64,000 nt of DNA from Colwellia sp. BRX10-3 (GTDB lineage: Bacteria; Pseudomonadota; Gammaproteobacteria; Enterobacterales; Alteromonadaceae), in the NCBI RefSeq assembly GCF_014077505.1, contig NZ_JACGWA010000001.1:1078889-1142888 (forward strand). The letters run 5' to 3'. A program made the position numbers and the translations under genes. Shown one piece after another: positions 1 to 9,815 of this stretch (positions are counted from its first letter, which is position 1; each line of letters begins with the position of its first letter). The notes beneath the pieces are model-generated. The model did no database searches, was not told the origin of the DNA, and worked only from the letters and a program-made list of their open reading frames with translations.

Positions 1-63
1 GGCGTTAACACCACCAAAAGAGTTTACTTTTAGTAAATAACTCAGCATATTCTATAACGCTTG

Positions 64-96
64 AAAAACCGGTATTGTAATAATATCGGTTTTTTT
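64..96. terminator. Rho-independent terminator at left edge
   Basis: An imperfect hairpin has an AAAAACCG left arm, a TATT/AATA inner pairing and a CGGTTTTTTT right arm ending in a T-run. It probably ends a plus-strand gene whose last codons may lie in bases 1-40; two frames there reach a stop (31-33 and 38-40), so the gene cannot be identified. The A-tract on the left arm would also allow function on the minus strand. Confidence 0.55.
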
Positions 97-175
97 ACTT
101 AGAAAGCATAAAAATGCCTTTGACACCTATGAACTCATAAATAGGCCTGTAAATAGAATGTAATTTCTCATCAAT

Positions 176-2062
176 TTACCAATAATACCCTAAACTCAAC
201 ATCGTTTCGTTATCCGTTAATGCTAGGCGAAAATCTAAGTGTTCATCATTAAATCTAAACCGATAACGTGCCTCTGCTTTAAAGTTAAACTTTGTTACTT
301 GCTTATTTTCAAGATATTTTCTGGCTTCAAGGTCAATAAAAAAATTCCAATCTTCATTAATTGATTGATTTAATGTTAAATTACTTGATATATAGACTCT
401 ACCTCTATCTAAATAATTTTCTACAATTGCCCCACCTAAATATCCACCTAAAGTGGTATTTTCAAGGAGTGGAAACGATAACCCCTTATTGGCCTTAAAG
501 ATAAAATTCGCGCAGCTAGTACATTCGTTATCTTGTTTTTGTAAGCCCAAATATAGCTTCCATGAATCATAGCCATCATAAGGCAAACCAGTTGCTTGAT
601 TAGACACGCTTACCACTTCAAATATAGATAAACTTCTAATAGCTAACTTTGATGCTATATATTCAAGATCGAGTTCAGCCATTTTTAATGCGCCATTTCT
701 GACGTGACCACTTTCAGCATCTAACTGATCATAATAAGCGGGCCTTAGCTTTAGAGTCATGCCATTGCCAAGTTTTCTATTATGAATAAAACTTATTTGT
801 GAATAACTTGATGGGCGCGCTAAATGTGGTGATTTAGCCTCCTTATAAACAAAGCTAGCCTTTCCTATAGCTAACTTATATCTATAGGCCAGAATTTGCG
901 TATATGATCGCTTATTATGTTTTGTATTATCTTTATCCACCGCTATTAAGTATTGATAGTAGTCTAACAAAGTACTGAGTACTCTAAGTTTGACTGCAAT
1001 AGTTAAGTTTTCTGAATCCAATAAACTTAACTGCCCAGTATTTGCGACTATTTTTTCAATAAACACTTTTTCATTCGATTTTAATTGCCAGTATTTATTA
1101 TAGAAATTTGATTGTCTGGATGGAATATACTTAATTTTTCTAACCAGAGGTCCGTTTTTGTAAGTTGCTGAGTTAATAGCTCTAACAACCTCTTGCGGAA
1201 TAACCCAAGGTGCCTTTATTGATGGCAAGTTTATATCTTCAAATAAAGTAAAGAGTTCATACATTCTATAAACACAGTTTTCATCAAAAAAATAATAAAT
1301 ATAATCTTGTTCAATTAGCTCCCAAATATGTGCGACTAAAAAGTAATAATCGTCTTGAGATAAGTTTAATTGGTATTCCCACAAGTCTCGTAATTCATTT
1401 TCGAGATAATTTTGAGTATGATAGTAAAAATTTGAATGCGAAAAACTCGCATCGTATCCGCCCACAACACCTTTCAACATATAAGTTATTGGATCTTCAT
1501 TTTCAGGTACTTTAGCGCCAAAATTTACACTGGTTTCTAATAAGTTAAGTTTTTCGGTATTGCTGGAATTTAATTTTAATAATGTATGGCCATAATAAGA
1601 AGCTGGATTCCCCAAATAGCCGGTAGCAAATATAAGACTTAATGATTGTGTAGATGACAGTTTTGACCAATCTAGGAAATCCTGACAAATAACAGCCTTA
1701 ACTGTGGATAAATCGAACTGCTTCTTTAGCCAATGATATCTTGCAGGGAATCTACATTGTGGGTTTTCTGCAATATTACTAACGCGCTCAGTAGACATAA
1801 AAGCGCCTAGGGTGTTAATTAACTCTTCCTTAGCGGTTAGTGTTGATATTTCACTAAAATAAAAACGCTGAGAATGAATAGCAAAAGTTCCGTTTTGACT
1901 GACTGGACTTTGTTTTAATTTAATTAACTTTTGCCATTTTATTGATTTTGAAACCGCCGTAATAAGTTCGTTGGAATAGGGTATATCCTCTATTACATGA
2001 GCATAAGATTTAAAAATATATAAAAAGCTAGTAACTACTAGTAATAAAAGTCTTAGTTGCAT
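176..2062 (-). CDS. DUF4105 (Lnb N-terminal-like) exported protein
   Basis: A 628-residue protein starts with a hydrophobic signal-like segment (residues 3-21, ending near SYAH), so it is probably exported to the periplasm or outer membrane. Residues about 105-290 resemble the DUF4105/Lnb N-terminal periplasmic domain, with the family hallmark NPASYYGHTLLKL around residue 152 and a conserved Cys/Asn segment FFDENCVYRMYEL near 260. The C-terminal third alternates polar and aromatic residues and ends in Tyr-Trp, as outer-membrane beta-barrel strands do. That barrel reading is inference. The gene lies 66 bases downstream of the DUF3015 gene on the same strand, and the two families are often neighbours in gammaproteobacteria. 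The biochemical function of the family is not established; a cysteine-peptidase-like or lipid-related activity is only speculation. Confidence 0.75.
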   Translation of the reverse strand: MQLRLLLLVVTSFLYIFKSYAHVIEDIPYSNELITAVSKSIKWQKLIKLKQSPVSQNGTFAIHSQRFYFSEISTLTAKEELINTLGAFMSTERVSNIAENPQCRFPARYHWLKKQFDLSTVKAVICQDFLDWSKLSSTQSLSLIFATGYLGNPASYYGHTLLKLNSSNTEKLNLLETSVNFGAKVPENEDPITYMLKGVVGGYDASFSHSNFYYHTQNYLENELRDLWEYQLNLSQDDYYFLVAHIWELIEQDYIYYFFDENCVYRMYELFTLFEDINLPSIKAPWVIPQEVVRAINSATYKNGPLVRKIKYIPSRQSNFYNKYWQLKSNEKVFIEKIVANTGQLSLLDSENLTIAVKLRVLSTLLDYYQYLIAVDKDNTKHNKRSYTQILAYRYKLAIGKASFVYKEAKSPHLARPSSYSQISFIHNRKLGNGMTLKLRPAYYDQLDAESGHVRNGALKMAELDLEYIASKLAIRSLSIFEVVSVSNQATGLPYDGYDSWKLYLGLQKQDNECTSCANFIFKANKGLSFPLLENTTLGGYLGGAIVENYLDRGRVYISSNLTLNQSINEDWNFFIDLEARKYLENKQVTKFNFKAEARYRFRFNDEHLDFRLALTDNETMLSLGYYW

Positions 2063-2128
2063 AGGATTTTTAGTCAGATATAAAAATAGCTACTTAATAA
2101 GCAGCTATTTATTGAGAGCAAAATTGAA

Positions 2129-2638
2129 TTAAATTGCTGCGCAGTTTCCAACAACAGAAGAGTTGTTAACCATGGTGTATAGAGTTGATGATTTTTGTAC
2201 TAAACTTTGATCTTGATAATTAGCTTGGCTGATAACTTGTACCATATCGTTACGGATATTAGCAGTAATTTCAGTTTGTACATTGTTGTCACAACCAAGT
2301 ACACCATACATAGAAGCTAAGTGATCACCTGTACCTTCTGCAATTTCTTCTACGATATTATCATAATTATCAATTATAAATTTCGCAGCTATAATGTTTG
2401 CGCCTGTACATGTTTGAGGACTAGCTGTAGCAGATGTAACCGCAGTAGTACCAATATCCCAAATTACATTAGAAGTAACTGCAGCCCATTTAGTATCTTT
2501 AAATAAAGCCGCACCAATGCCACAATCGGAAAATGGATTTGGACCAGAACCTGGAGTTTTATCAAAGGCAGATACATTTAAAGAAGATGCACAAACAGCT
2601 AAAGTTACAGAACTAATTAATATTTTTATTTTATTCAC
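2129..2638 (-). CDS. DUF3015 family exported protein
   Basis: This 169-residue protein has a clear signal peptide (residues 1-24, lysines then a hydrophobic run, likely cleavage after VSA). The mature part begins with GPNPFSDCGIGAALF, the DUF3015 hallmark, and contains four mature cysteines that could form two disulfides (near residues 39, 77, 115 and 166). It is probably a small soluble periplasmic protein of unknown function. It sits directly upstream of the DUF4105 gene on the same strand with a 66-base gap, so co-transcription is likely. The start ATG is preceded by an AT-rich leader without a strong ribosome-binding site. Family assignment rests on my recognition of the motif. Confidence 0.72.
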   Translation of the reverse strand: MNKIKILISSVTLAVCASSLNVSAFDKTPGSGPNPFSDCGIGAALFKDTKWAAVTSNVIWDIGTTAVTSATASPQTCTGANIIAAKFIIDNYDNIVEEIAEGTGDHLASMYGVLGCDNNVQTEITANIRNDMVQVISQANYQDQSLVQKSSTLYTMVNNSSVVGNCAAI

Positions 2639-2771
2639 GTTATATCCATATTTTATTATAAAAGAGACTCTTTAAGCCAAAGCATAATACAAATAAAATA
2701 CCTATAAATCAATATATTGATACATTAATACAATACTTCTTCATACATAACTTATGATCTATTGTTAGACA

Positions 2772-2798
2772 TAAAAAAAGGACATAAAGCCCTTTTTA
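2772..2798 (-). terminator. Terminator after yceI
   Basis: On the minus strand an AAAAAGG...CCTTTTTTT hairpin with a short loop lies about 17 bases past the YceI stop codon. The stem is AT-rich and weak, but the T-run and position fit intrinsic termination. Confidence 0.55.
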
Positions 2799-2814
2799 TA
2801 ATACTGATGATTTT

Positions 2815-3375
2815 CTATTGGCGAATGCCTTCAATATGTAATATCAAATCTACTTTGCCAAAATCTTTTTTAAAGCCAAACTCACCCATGGTTATAGTTG
2901 ATGTGCCGCTAAAGCCTGCACGGTAACCGCCCCAAGGGTCTTTACCTTCACCTATTGTTATAGCGTCGATTACCAAAGATTTAGTAACTCCATGCATGGT
3001 AAACGTTCCTGTAATGGTCAGCTTACCTTCACCTTTATCTTCAACTTTGTTACTAACGAATGTTGCTTCTGCAAATTTACTGACATCCAGAAAGTCATCT
3101 GAACGTACATGTTTATCACGTTTAGCATGATTTGAGTCAAAACTTGAGGTATCAATCGTTACGTTAACTTTAGACGCTGATATATTATCTTTGTCATAAG
3201 AAAAGTTACCTGAAAATTCATTGAATCGGCCAGCAAGTACACTAAAGCCTAGATGGCTTGCTTCAAAATTAATAGAGGCATGTGCGCCCTTAGTATCAAT
3301 AATATAATCTGCTGCTGATACTGGTATTAATACTGTAGAAGTTAATAGAGCGCTAGCCAGTAATAATTTTTTCAT
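2815..3375 (-). CDS. yceI: YceI family periplasmic lipid-binding protein
   Basis: The product is 186 residues, with an N-terminal signal peptide (residues 1-21, ending VSA-A) and a mature YceI-like lipocalin-fold domain. Characteristic stretches are DYIIDTKGAHASINFEASHL at the mature N-terminus, the SSFDSNHAKRDKHVRSDDFL region, TFTMHGVTKSL and the closing FGFKKDFGKVDLILHIEG. Family members bind isoprenoid or other amphipathic lipids in the periplasm. The gene lies 33 bases downstream of a cytochrome b561 gene, the same pairing as E. coli yceJ-yceI, so the two probably form an operon. Length and architecture match the family. Confidence 0.9.
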   Translation of the reverse strand: MKKLLLASALLTSTVLIPVSAADYIIDTKGAHASINFEASHLGFSVLAGRFNEFSGNFSYDKDNISASKVNVTIDTSSFDSNHAKRDKHVRSDDFLDVSKFAEATFVSNKVEDKGEGKLTITGTFTMHGVTKSLVIDAITIGEGKDPWGGYRAGFSGTSTITMGEFGFKKDFGKVDLILHIEGIRQ

Positions 3376-3408
3376 ATCTATTCCTTTAAAGGTTTATTTA
3401 TCTAAATA

Positions 3409-3969
3409 CTATGTCTTAGTCATTCGTTTGAGGGTGTTATCTTTGTCAAAAAAGTGATGTTTCAAGGCAGCTAGGGCATGCACCAATGCGAAAATAATCA
3501 TAGCGTATGCTACGTAATAGTGCACTTCACCAGCAATATCCTCTTGATTTTTTATCGCTAGTACAACGGGTGTCACGTTAAACCAGTCAAAAACAGCAAT
3601 GGTTTTTTCATTTGCACTGGTGATTAAAAAGCCTGAAATCAAAACAATGAATAGCGTAACGTACAATATAAATATCATTGAAGCTGATGCTTTTTTCTCA
3701 ATAGCACTATGACTTACGATCCCCGAAGGAGAACCAGCAATACGACGCCAAAATAACCTAAAAAGCGTAAACCCTAATAAAAGTATACCAACGCTTTCAT
3801 GCCAATGAGGTACAAGCTGATACCATCGGCTACTGTAATCTAAATCCACCATCCAATAACCTGAAGCAAATAATGCAAATATCGCTAATGCTGAAAGCCA
3901 GTGGAGCAATTTACTCAGTATGCCATATTGTTGAGGATTGTTTTTCCACAATAATTTATTGCGTATCAT
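3409..3969 (-). CDS. Cytochrome b561 family membrane protein
   Basis: A 186-residue integral membrane protein with four predicted transmembrane helices (around residues 22-44, 56-74, 97-117 and 147-168). Histidines that could ligate two b hemes are seen in LLHWLSAL, in VPHWHESVG of helix 2, in GEVHYYVAY and in FALVHALAALKHH. This is the bacterial CybB/YceJ-type di-heme cytochrome b561 pattern, transferring electrons between quinol and periplasmic acceptors. It precedes yceI by 33 bases. The exact electron partner cannot be read from sequence. Start ATG is followed by the basic residues expected for a cytoplasmic N-terminus. Confidence 0.85.
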   Translation of the reverse strand: MIRNKLLWKNNPQQYGILSKLLHWLSALAIFALFASGYWMVDLDYSSRWYQLVPHWHESVGILLLGFTLFRLFWRRIAGSPSGIVSHSAIEKKASASMIFILYVTLFIVLISGFLITSANEKTIAVFDWFNVTPVVLAIKNQEDIAGEVHYYVAYAMIIFALVHALAALKHHFFDKDNTLKRMTKT

Positions 3970-4114
3970 TTTATCTCTTAATGATGACAGTTTTATTTAG
4001 TGTAGCGACTCACTTACGATATACCTAGTCATTAGTTAAAAATCACTGAAGCTGGTCGCAATTATCTCACGTAAGTTTAGGTAGTGAGAAAATAAGCAAA
4101 ACTTGAAAAAATTA

Positions 4115-4155
4115 TTGCGCTAGATCAAAACATTTATCAATTAAAGGCATAGAAT
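4115..4155 (+). promoter_or_regulatory. FNR-type promoter of the DksA-like gene
   Basis: TTGCGCTAGATCAA (4115-4128) matches the FNR-family consensus TTGAT-N4-ATCAA at 8 of 10 positions. A strong -10 hexamer TAGAAT follows at 4150-4155, a gap of 21 bases, close to the 22 expected when FNR sits at -41.5 (class II). Transcription would begin near 4162, just before the ribosome-binding site. Confidence 0.5.
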
Positions 4156-4182
4156 CGTTATATTACTTAAGGAGTGATGCTA

Positions 4183-4494
4183 ATGAACAAAGAAAATCTA
4201 AACAATTTATTTAATAAAAGAATTGAACTACAACAACGTATCAGTGCTGTCGAAGATGATTTTAGAAAAGGTCGCTCTCAAGACTTTTCAGAACAAACTA
4301 GTGAAAATGAAAATAATGAAGTGCTTAATGAGATTTATCATCAGGCAAAGCTTGAGCTTACGCTTGTCGAACAAGCAATAACGCGTAATGAAAATAGTGA
4401 ATACGGTTTTTGTAGCCAATGTAATCAAGCGATAAACCCCGATCGCTTACGCATATTACCTTATATCGATACTTGTAGTAATTGTGCTAAATAG
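4183..4494 (+). CDS. DksA/TraR-type C4 zinc-finger protein
   Basis: The product is 103 residues from the ATG at 4183. That start is preferred because AAGGAG (4169-4174) lies 8 bases upstream; the earlier GTG at 4174 and ATG at 4177 overlap or crowd that site. The N-terminal half is charged and helical, likely a coiled coil (residues about 5-70). The C-terminus carries one zinc finger, CSQCNQAINPDRLRILPY then CSNC. DksA-like proteins bind the RNA polymerase secondary channel; short versions of this kind often act under stress or are uncharacterised. The acidic DxxDA tip motif of true DksA is not evident, so a role equal to DksA should not be assumed. The gene is monocistronic, and an FNR-like promoter precedes it. 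Confidence 0.8.
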   Translation: MNKENLNNLFNKRIELQQRISAVEDDFRKGRSQDFSEQTSENENNEVLNEIYHQAKLELTLVEQAITRNENSEYGFCSQCNQAINPDRLRILPYIDTCSNCAK

Positions 4495-4927
4495 CTGTCA
4501 TCTTAATGAGATAAAAATACGATTTACACCATGAGTTTTCAGCGTTTGAGCAGGAAATTTGTCACTTAAAAATCGTTTATTTAAAGCTTATAATAAATGA
4601 GCTGTGACCGTCCGGTAAAGTGAATTTAAATTTGCCAAATGTAGGCCAGTATCTGAGTTATATTTTTTATATCATACCTTTTGTATAAGACCTTATTTAT
4701 GCGAATAAAACACTAAAATACAGGTAAAAACGGCTTCGAATCTTATGGTCTACCGTGAACTAAAGCTATTAACACTTCTTATATTAAAATACGACCAACT
4801 TGTACTTCATTTGCACTGTCCAATAAATCAAATAAGCTGTATTGCCCTAGGTAAATAAAAAATCTTCGCTTCGTTTCGGTAAAAATCTATTTTAATTTAA
4901 ATCATAATTTTACCATTTTTATTAACA
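4495..4927. other. Gene-free interval, 433 bases
   Basis: The AT-rich interval lies between the convergent DksA-like and zinc-ribbon genes. I found no convincing open frame, no RNA gene and no strong hairpin. It separates the nor cluster from the preceding genes. Confidence 0.5.
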
Positions 4928-5122
4928 TTACCGAGGTAAATAATACATCATGAAAATACAAAATATAAATACCATCCAAAACCATTTTTTGAAAAATATT
5001 CTGCGACTGTTAGCGCCTTCAGGTGGTTTTTTTGACACCGGCATTCCACAATTTATACAAGACTGTTCCGTAGTCTTATTTTCTGTTTGGCAATACAGAC
5101 ATTTTACCTTTTCTACAGACAT
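4928..5122 (-). CDS. Small zinc-ribbon membrane protein at end of nor cluster
   Basis: A 64-residue protein carries an N-terminal zinc ribbon, CLYCQTENKTTEQSCINCG (two CxxC knuckles at residues about 9-12 and 22-25), and a C-terminal transmembrane helix (residues about 47-62, WFWMVFIFCIFMMYYL). A basic stretch RRIFFKK precedes the helix, suggesting the ribbon faces the cytoplasm. The gene starts only two bases downstream of the norD stop, so translation is probably coupled to norD. Small zinc-ribbon proteins called DnrP occur near nitric-oxide genes in some pseudomonads; I could not verify that relation here, so no symbol is given. The function is unknown. Confidence 0.65.
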   Translation of the reverse strand: MSVEKVKCLYCQTENKTTEQSCINCGMPVSKKPPEGANSRRIFFKKWFWMVFIFCIFMMYYLPR

Positions 5123-5124
5123 GA

Positions 5125-6966
5125 TTAATGGCTCGTCAATTGATGATATAGTTGCGGTAAGCGCATGGGCAGCTGAGATGGACGCAATATAACCGTGTAA
5201 CCGTCGCTGCCAAATAAATAAGGAAGATACTCCTCAGCTTCCTGATCTATGGTAATACAGAATGGTTTTATGCCTAAATTAACAGCTTCAATAATCGCTT
5301 GATGAGTGTCTTCAATACCAAAACGGCCTTCATAATGATCAATATCATTTGGCTTACCGTCCGTTAAGATAAGTAGTAATTTTTGGCTATTTTTTTGCTC
5401 TGACAACACCTTAGTTGCCTGTCTAATGGCAGCACCCATTCGCGTATAAAATCCCGGACGAAGGGACTGAATACGTCCCCTCACATGATCGGTATATGGT
5501 TCATTGAAATTCTTCAACATAGTAAAGCGCACATTGGTGCGCTTTACTGACGAAAACCCGTACATGGCAAAATTATCGCCCACGCTATTTAATGCTTCAC
5601 CAAACAACATCATACTGTCTTGAACAACATCTATCACACGATTGTTACTATCTAGATATGAGTCTGTAGACATAGAAAGGTCCGCCAATAATAAGGTGGA
5701 AATATCACGATTATTACCCCGGAAACTTTTAAATAGGCCTTTTTCTTGCGTGGGCGATATCTTACTTTCCACATGAAAGTCCAGCCATGCAGCTAAGTCA
5801 ATTTCTTCACCTTGAGGTTGTGATTTAAGCCAATACTTTGCACTTCGCAGCTGTTCGAACTGTGCTTGAATAACTTTCGCCGTTTTTTGTAATTTCAGCG
5901 GCAACTTTTTAGCAGAGCTGTCTTTAGGCAGCATAGGCTGTAAGATACAACGGTCTGCCTCTAACAACTGTTTTTTATAGTGCCATTCAGGTAGTTTAAT
6001 GCCTTCCCCAATGGGAATATCGTCTTCAGATGCTGAAGGTAAATCTAAATCTATTTTTACCCGTGCACTTTTTTGCTCTTGCTGTTGTGACAAAGTAATA
6101 GTATCTAAATCTTCAATGACTCGTTGATTTTCTTCATCATCCTCATCGGTATCATCACTGCCGCGATCTAATTTAATAAACTCACTCCATGAGAACATAC
6201 TTTCCAGCCGAAAGATCATCATGCCGTCTTTACCATCGCCCGTATCAACACGTTCCGCTTTTTTGCGACTACTTTGACTTTTCTTGGTCTTATTCTTGCT
6301 TTTTTGGCTATCTGTTTCTTCAAAGTCGCCATATTCAGGGAGTAATTGAGGATCTAGATGTGCAGACGGATATAGCCATAAATATACGGCTTGCGGAGCA
6401 TAATTCACTGCAGGAAACTCATTAACAGTCCCAGGCGATAAAATTGCTTGGCAAATAGCTTTTTCCATTAATTGTTCATTTACAGGCCGTTTGGTTTGAT
6501 CAACCCTAGTTTCAATAAATGCTGTGGCAAGCTTTTTATATCTAGGCCTTAAGGATGGGTGTTTTTTCAGTACATCAACAACTATTTGTTGATTATCTAT
6601 CGCCCAGTGTCTGAACGAACCTTGATGATGAGCAGCTAATATTGCCAACCAAATATATAAATCGCGATTAAGTTCAATAGATGGAAATACCGCAAGACTT
6701 TCAGGTAAACGTAAGCTTTCTTCATCTTGCCATGCCAAACTTATTGGGGTGTTGTCTGCTGCAATTTTTTGCAAAAAAGATTTTCGGATCAAGTAATCAC
6801 GGACACTGGCTGACTCCATGCGTTTTGCTGCATCACCACCAAGGGCTCGATAAACAATACCCACCGATTTACTTATGTCAGTAAAATCAACTTTTGCCTC
6901 TTCAAAGTTTCTACTGGCTTTACGTATAATGTACTTGTGCCAGATCCCACCAATCCACTCTTCCAT
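5125..6966 (-). CDS. norD: Nitric oxide reductase activation protein NorD (VWA domain)
   Basis: The 613-residue protein has a helical N-terminal half, a highly charged low-complexity linker (residues about 215-300, rich in Lys/Ser then Asp/Glu) and a C-terminal von Willebrand A domain. The metal-ion adhesion site DLSMST lies at residues 429-434, with supporting motifs TRMGAAIRQA and LILTDGKPND. NorD partners with the MoxR-type ATPase NorQ to activate or insert cofactors into the NorCB nitric oxide reductase. It follows norB and one small membrane-protein gene in the same direction. Length and architecture match known NorD proteins. No membrane segment is seen, so it is presumably cytoplasmic. 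Confidence 0.9.
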   Translation of the reverse strand: MEEWIGGIWHKYIIRKASRNFEEAKVDFTDISKSVGIVYRALGGDAAKRMESASVRDYLIRKSFLQKIAADNTPISLAWQDEESLRLPESLAVFPSIELNRDLYIWLAILAAHHQGSFRHWAIDNQQIVVDVLKKHPSLRPRYKKLATAFIETRVDQTKRPVNEQLMEKAICQAILSPGTVNEFPAVNYAPQAVYLWLYPSAHLDPQLLPEYGDFEETDSQKSKNKTKKSQSSRKKAERVDTGDGKDGMMIFRLESMFSWSEFIKLDRGSDDTDEDDEENQRVIEDLDTITLSQQQEQKSARVKIDLDLPSASEDDIPIGEGIKLPEWHYKKQLLEADRCILQPMLPKDSSAKKLPLKLQKTAKVIQAQFEQLRSAKYWLKSQPQGEEIDLAAWLDFHVESKISPTQEKGLFKSFRGNNRDISTLLLADLSMSTDSYLDSNNRVIDVVQDSMMLFGEALNSVGDNFAMYGFSSVKRTNVRFTMLKNFNEPYTDHVRGRIQSLRPGFYTRMGAAIRQATKVLSEQKNSQKLLLILTDGKPNDIDHYEGRFGIEDTHQAIIEAVNLGIKPFCITIDQEAEEYLPYLFGSDGYTVILRPSQLPMRLPQLYHQLTSH

Positions 6967-7073
6967 TTTTAATGACTAATTTTAAGTTGCATACATAAAG
7001 ACGATTAAACGCTAATGATTAATATTGACATGCCAATAATCCAAGCGACTATAGTTTTGTAATTTCAGTTAAA

Positions 7074-7343
7074 CTACTTAGTTTTGTTATTTTTGTTAAT
7101 TCGTAAATCGGGTAAGTTAGTATTGGCGATAGCATTTAATACTATGCCCAAGGTAAAACAGAAAAAAGCCACTGCTCCCATGCTAGCTTTCAATACTTTT
7201 TCATCTTCGCTATTTATTGTCAGAAGATATATCGCACTTACCACACCTAAAAATATCGAAATAATACTAATTACTTTCGCTATTTTTTGTAATAGCCGCT
7301 TGGGACCTTCTTTTCTTGGCATTATTTCATTGTCTGAATCCAA
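7074..7343 (-). CDS. Small two-helix membrane protein, nor cluster
   Basis: An 89-residue protein has two predicted transmembrane helices (residues about 23-45 and 53-75), a basic N-terminal segment (PRKEGPKRLLQK) and a basic tail ending NKNNKTK. By the positive-inside rule both ends should face the cytoplasm. I do not recognise a family. It lies between norB and norD on the same strand, so a role in Nor assembly or membrane placement is possible but is inferred from position only. A hairpin resembling a terminator lies between it and norB, so it may be expressed at a lower level than norCB. Confidence 0.55.
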   Translation of the reverse strand: MDSDNEIMPRKEGPKRLLQKIAKVISIISIFLGVVSAIYLLTINSEDEKVLKASMGAVAFFCFTLGIVLNAIANTNLPDLRINKNNKTK

Positions 7344-7370
7344 TATTTTTTATCCTTTTATTCGTTAAAT

Positions 7371-7401
7371 AAAAGCCGAGATATCACTATCACGGCTTTA
7401 T
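7371..7401 (-). terminator. Hairpin after norB
   Basis: On the minus strand an AAAGCCG...CGGCTTT stem with an internally self-complementary GATATCAC/TGATAGTGATATC region is followed by TATTT. It lies about 30 bases past the norB stop and may act as a partial terminator or 3' stabiliser before the small membrane gene and norD. Confidence 0.5.
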
Positions 7402-7430
7402 TGGGGCTTTTTTAACTGAATTAAATTTAA

Positions 7431-9270
<1,840 letters not shown>

Positions 9271-9371
9271 AATGTTTTCCCTTATTAAGAAATAAAAATT
9301 GGCTGTGATGTATCATACTTACTTAACCAAATTTCAATAGAGAGCTAGCTGTTACTTGTTTAAGTCGCAAT

Positions 9372-9412
9372 ATAATATAGCCTTGCGAAATTAATATATT
9401 GTTTCAGATCAA
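9372..9412 (-). promoter_or_regulatory. FNR/DNR-like promoter of norCB
   Basis: Positions 9399-9412 read TTGTTTCAGATCAA on the plus strand, matching TTGAT-N4-ATCAA at 9 of 10 half-site bases. In the norC direction a TATTAT hexamer follows at 9377-9372, a gap of 21 bases, near the class II FNR spacing of 22. Transcription would start about 100 bases before norC. The box overlaps the stop codon of the preceding gene. Confidence 0.5.
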
Positions 9413-9759
9413 AAGAAAGGGACTTTCCTCGCCATTGCTCTTGCAATATTTAACATTCCAATCATTACAAACGCAGTATGTACTGATATACAATAGAGAA
9501 TCATCGCAAGTAGATATGCTTCATATTGTTTTGCTGTAAAAATAATGATTAAAGGAATTATTATGACTAATAAACCCGCTAGAAGTGATAATTGTGTGGC
9601 ACGATATAGGTGTATTCGTTGCCAACCAAGTTTCTTACTATTTTTGTAAAAGAACCAAAGTAAGATAATAAAAGCAAGGCCCGGTAATAGCAGTAAATTC
9701 ATTAAATATAGTGACTGATAAAAAATGGCAGATCGCTGATGCAACTTGTGCTTATTCAC
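9409..9759 (-). CDS. Unidentified membrane protein between norF and norC
   Basis: A 116-residue hydrophobic protein with three probable transmembrane helices (residues about 16-37, 54-74 and 80-104). It starts with a His/Lys-rich polar segment and ends with a basic tail ARAMARKVPFF. I do not recognise a named family. Its position between norF and norC in one direction, with about 56 bases to norF, suggests it belongs to the nitric-oxide-reductase set, perhaps in assembly, but nothing in the sequence assigns a reaction. It lacks the Cys/His clusters that would point to a metal chaperone. Confidence 0.6.
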   Translation of the reverse strand: MNKHKLHQRSAIFYQSLYLMNLLLLPGLAFIILLWFFYKNSKKLGWQRIHLYRATQLSLLAGLLVIIIPLIIIFTAKQYEAYLLAMILYCISVHTAFVMIGMLNIARAMARKVPFF

Positions 9760-9815
9760 TATTAAATCTCCTTATTAACAAATATCTATCTATTTGTTTA
9801 GCCGAAAGTTTCTGA

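Noticed and set aside
1..40. C-terminal coding fragment at the left edge
   Set aside because: Two frames end here (stops at 31-33 and 38-40) and neither gives a recognisable sequence, so no gene is called.
7371..7401. Riboswitch or attenuator between norB and the 89-residue gene
   Set aside because: Only a single simple hairpin is seen, with no alternative pairing or leader peptide.
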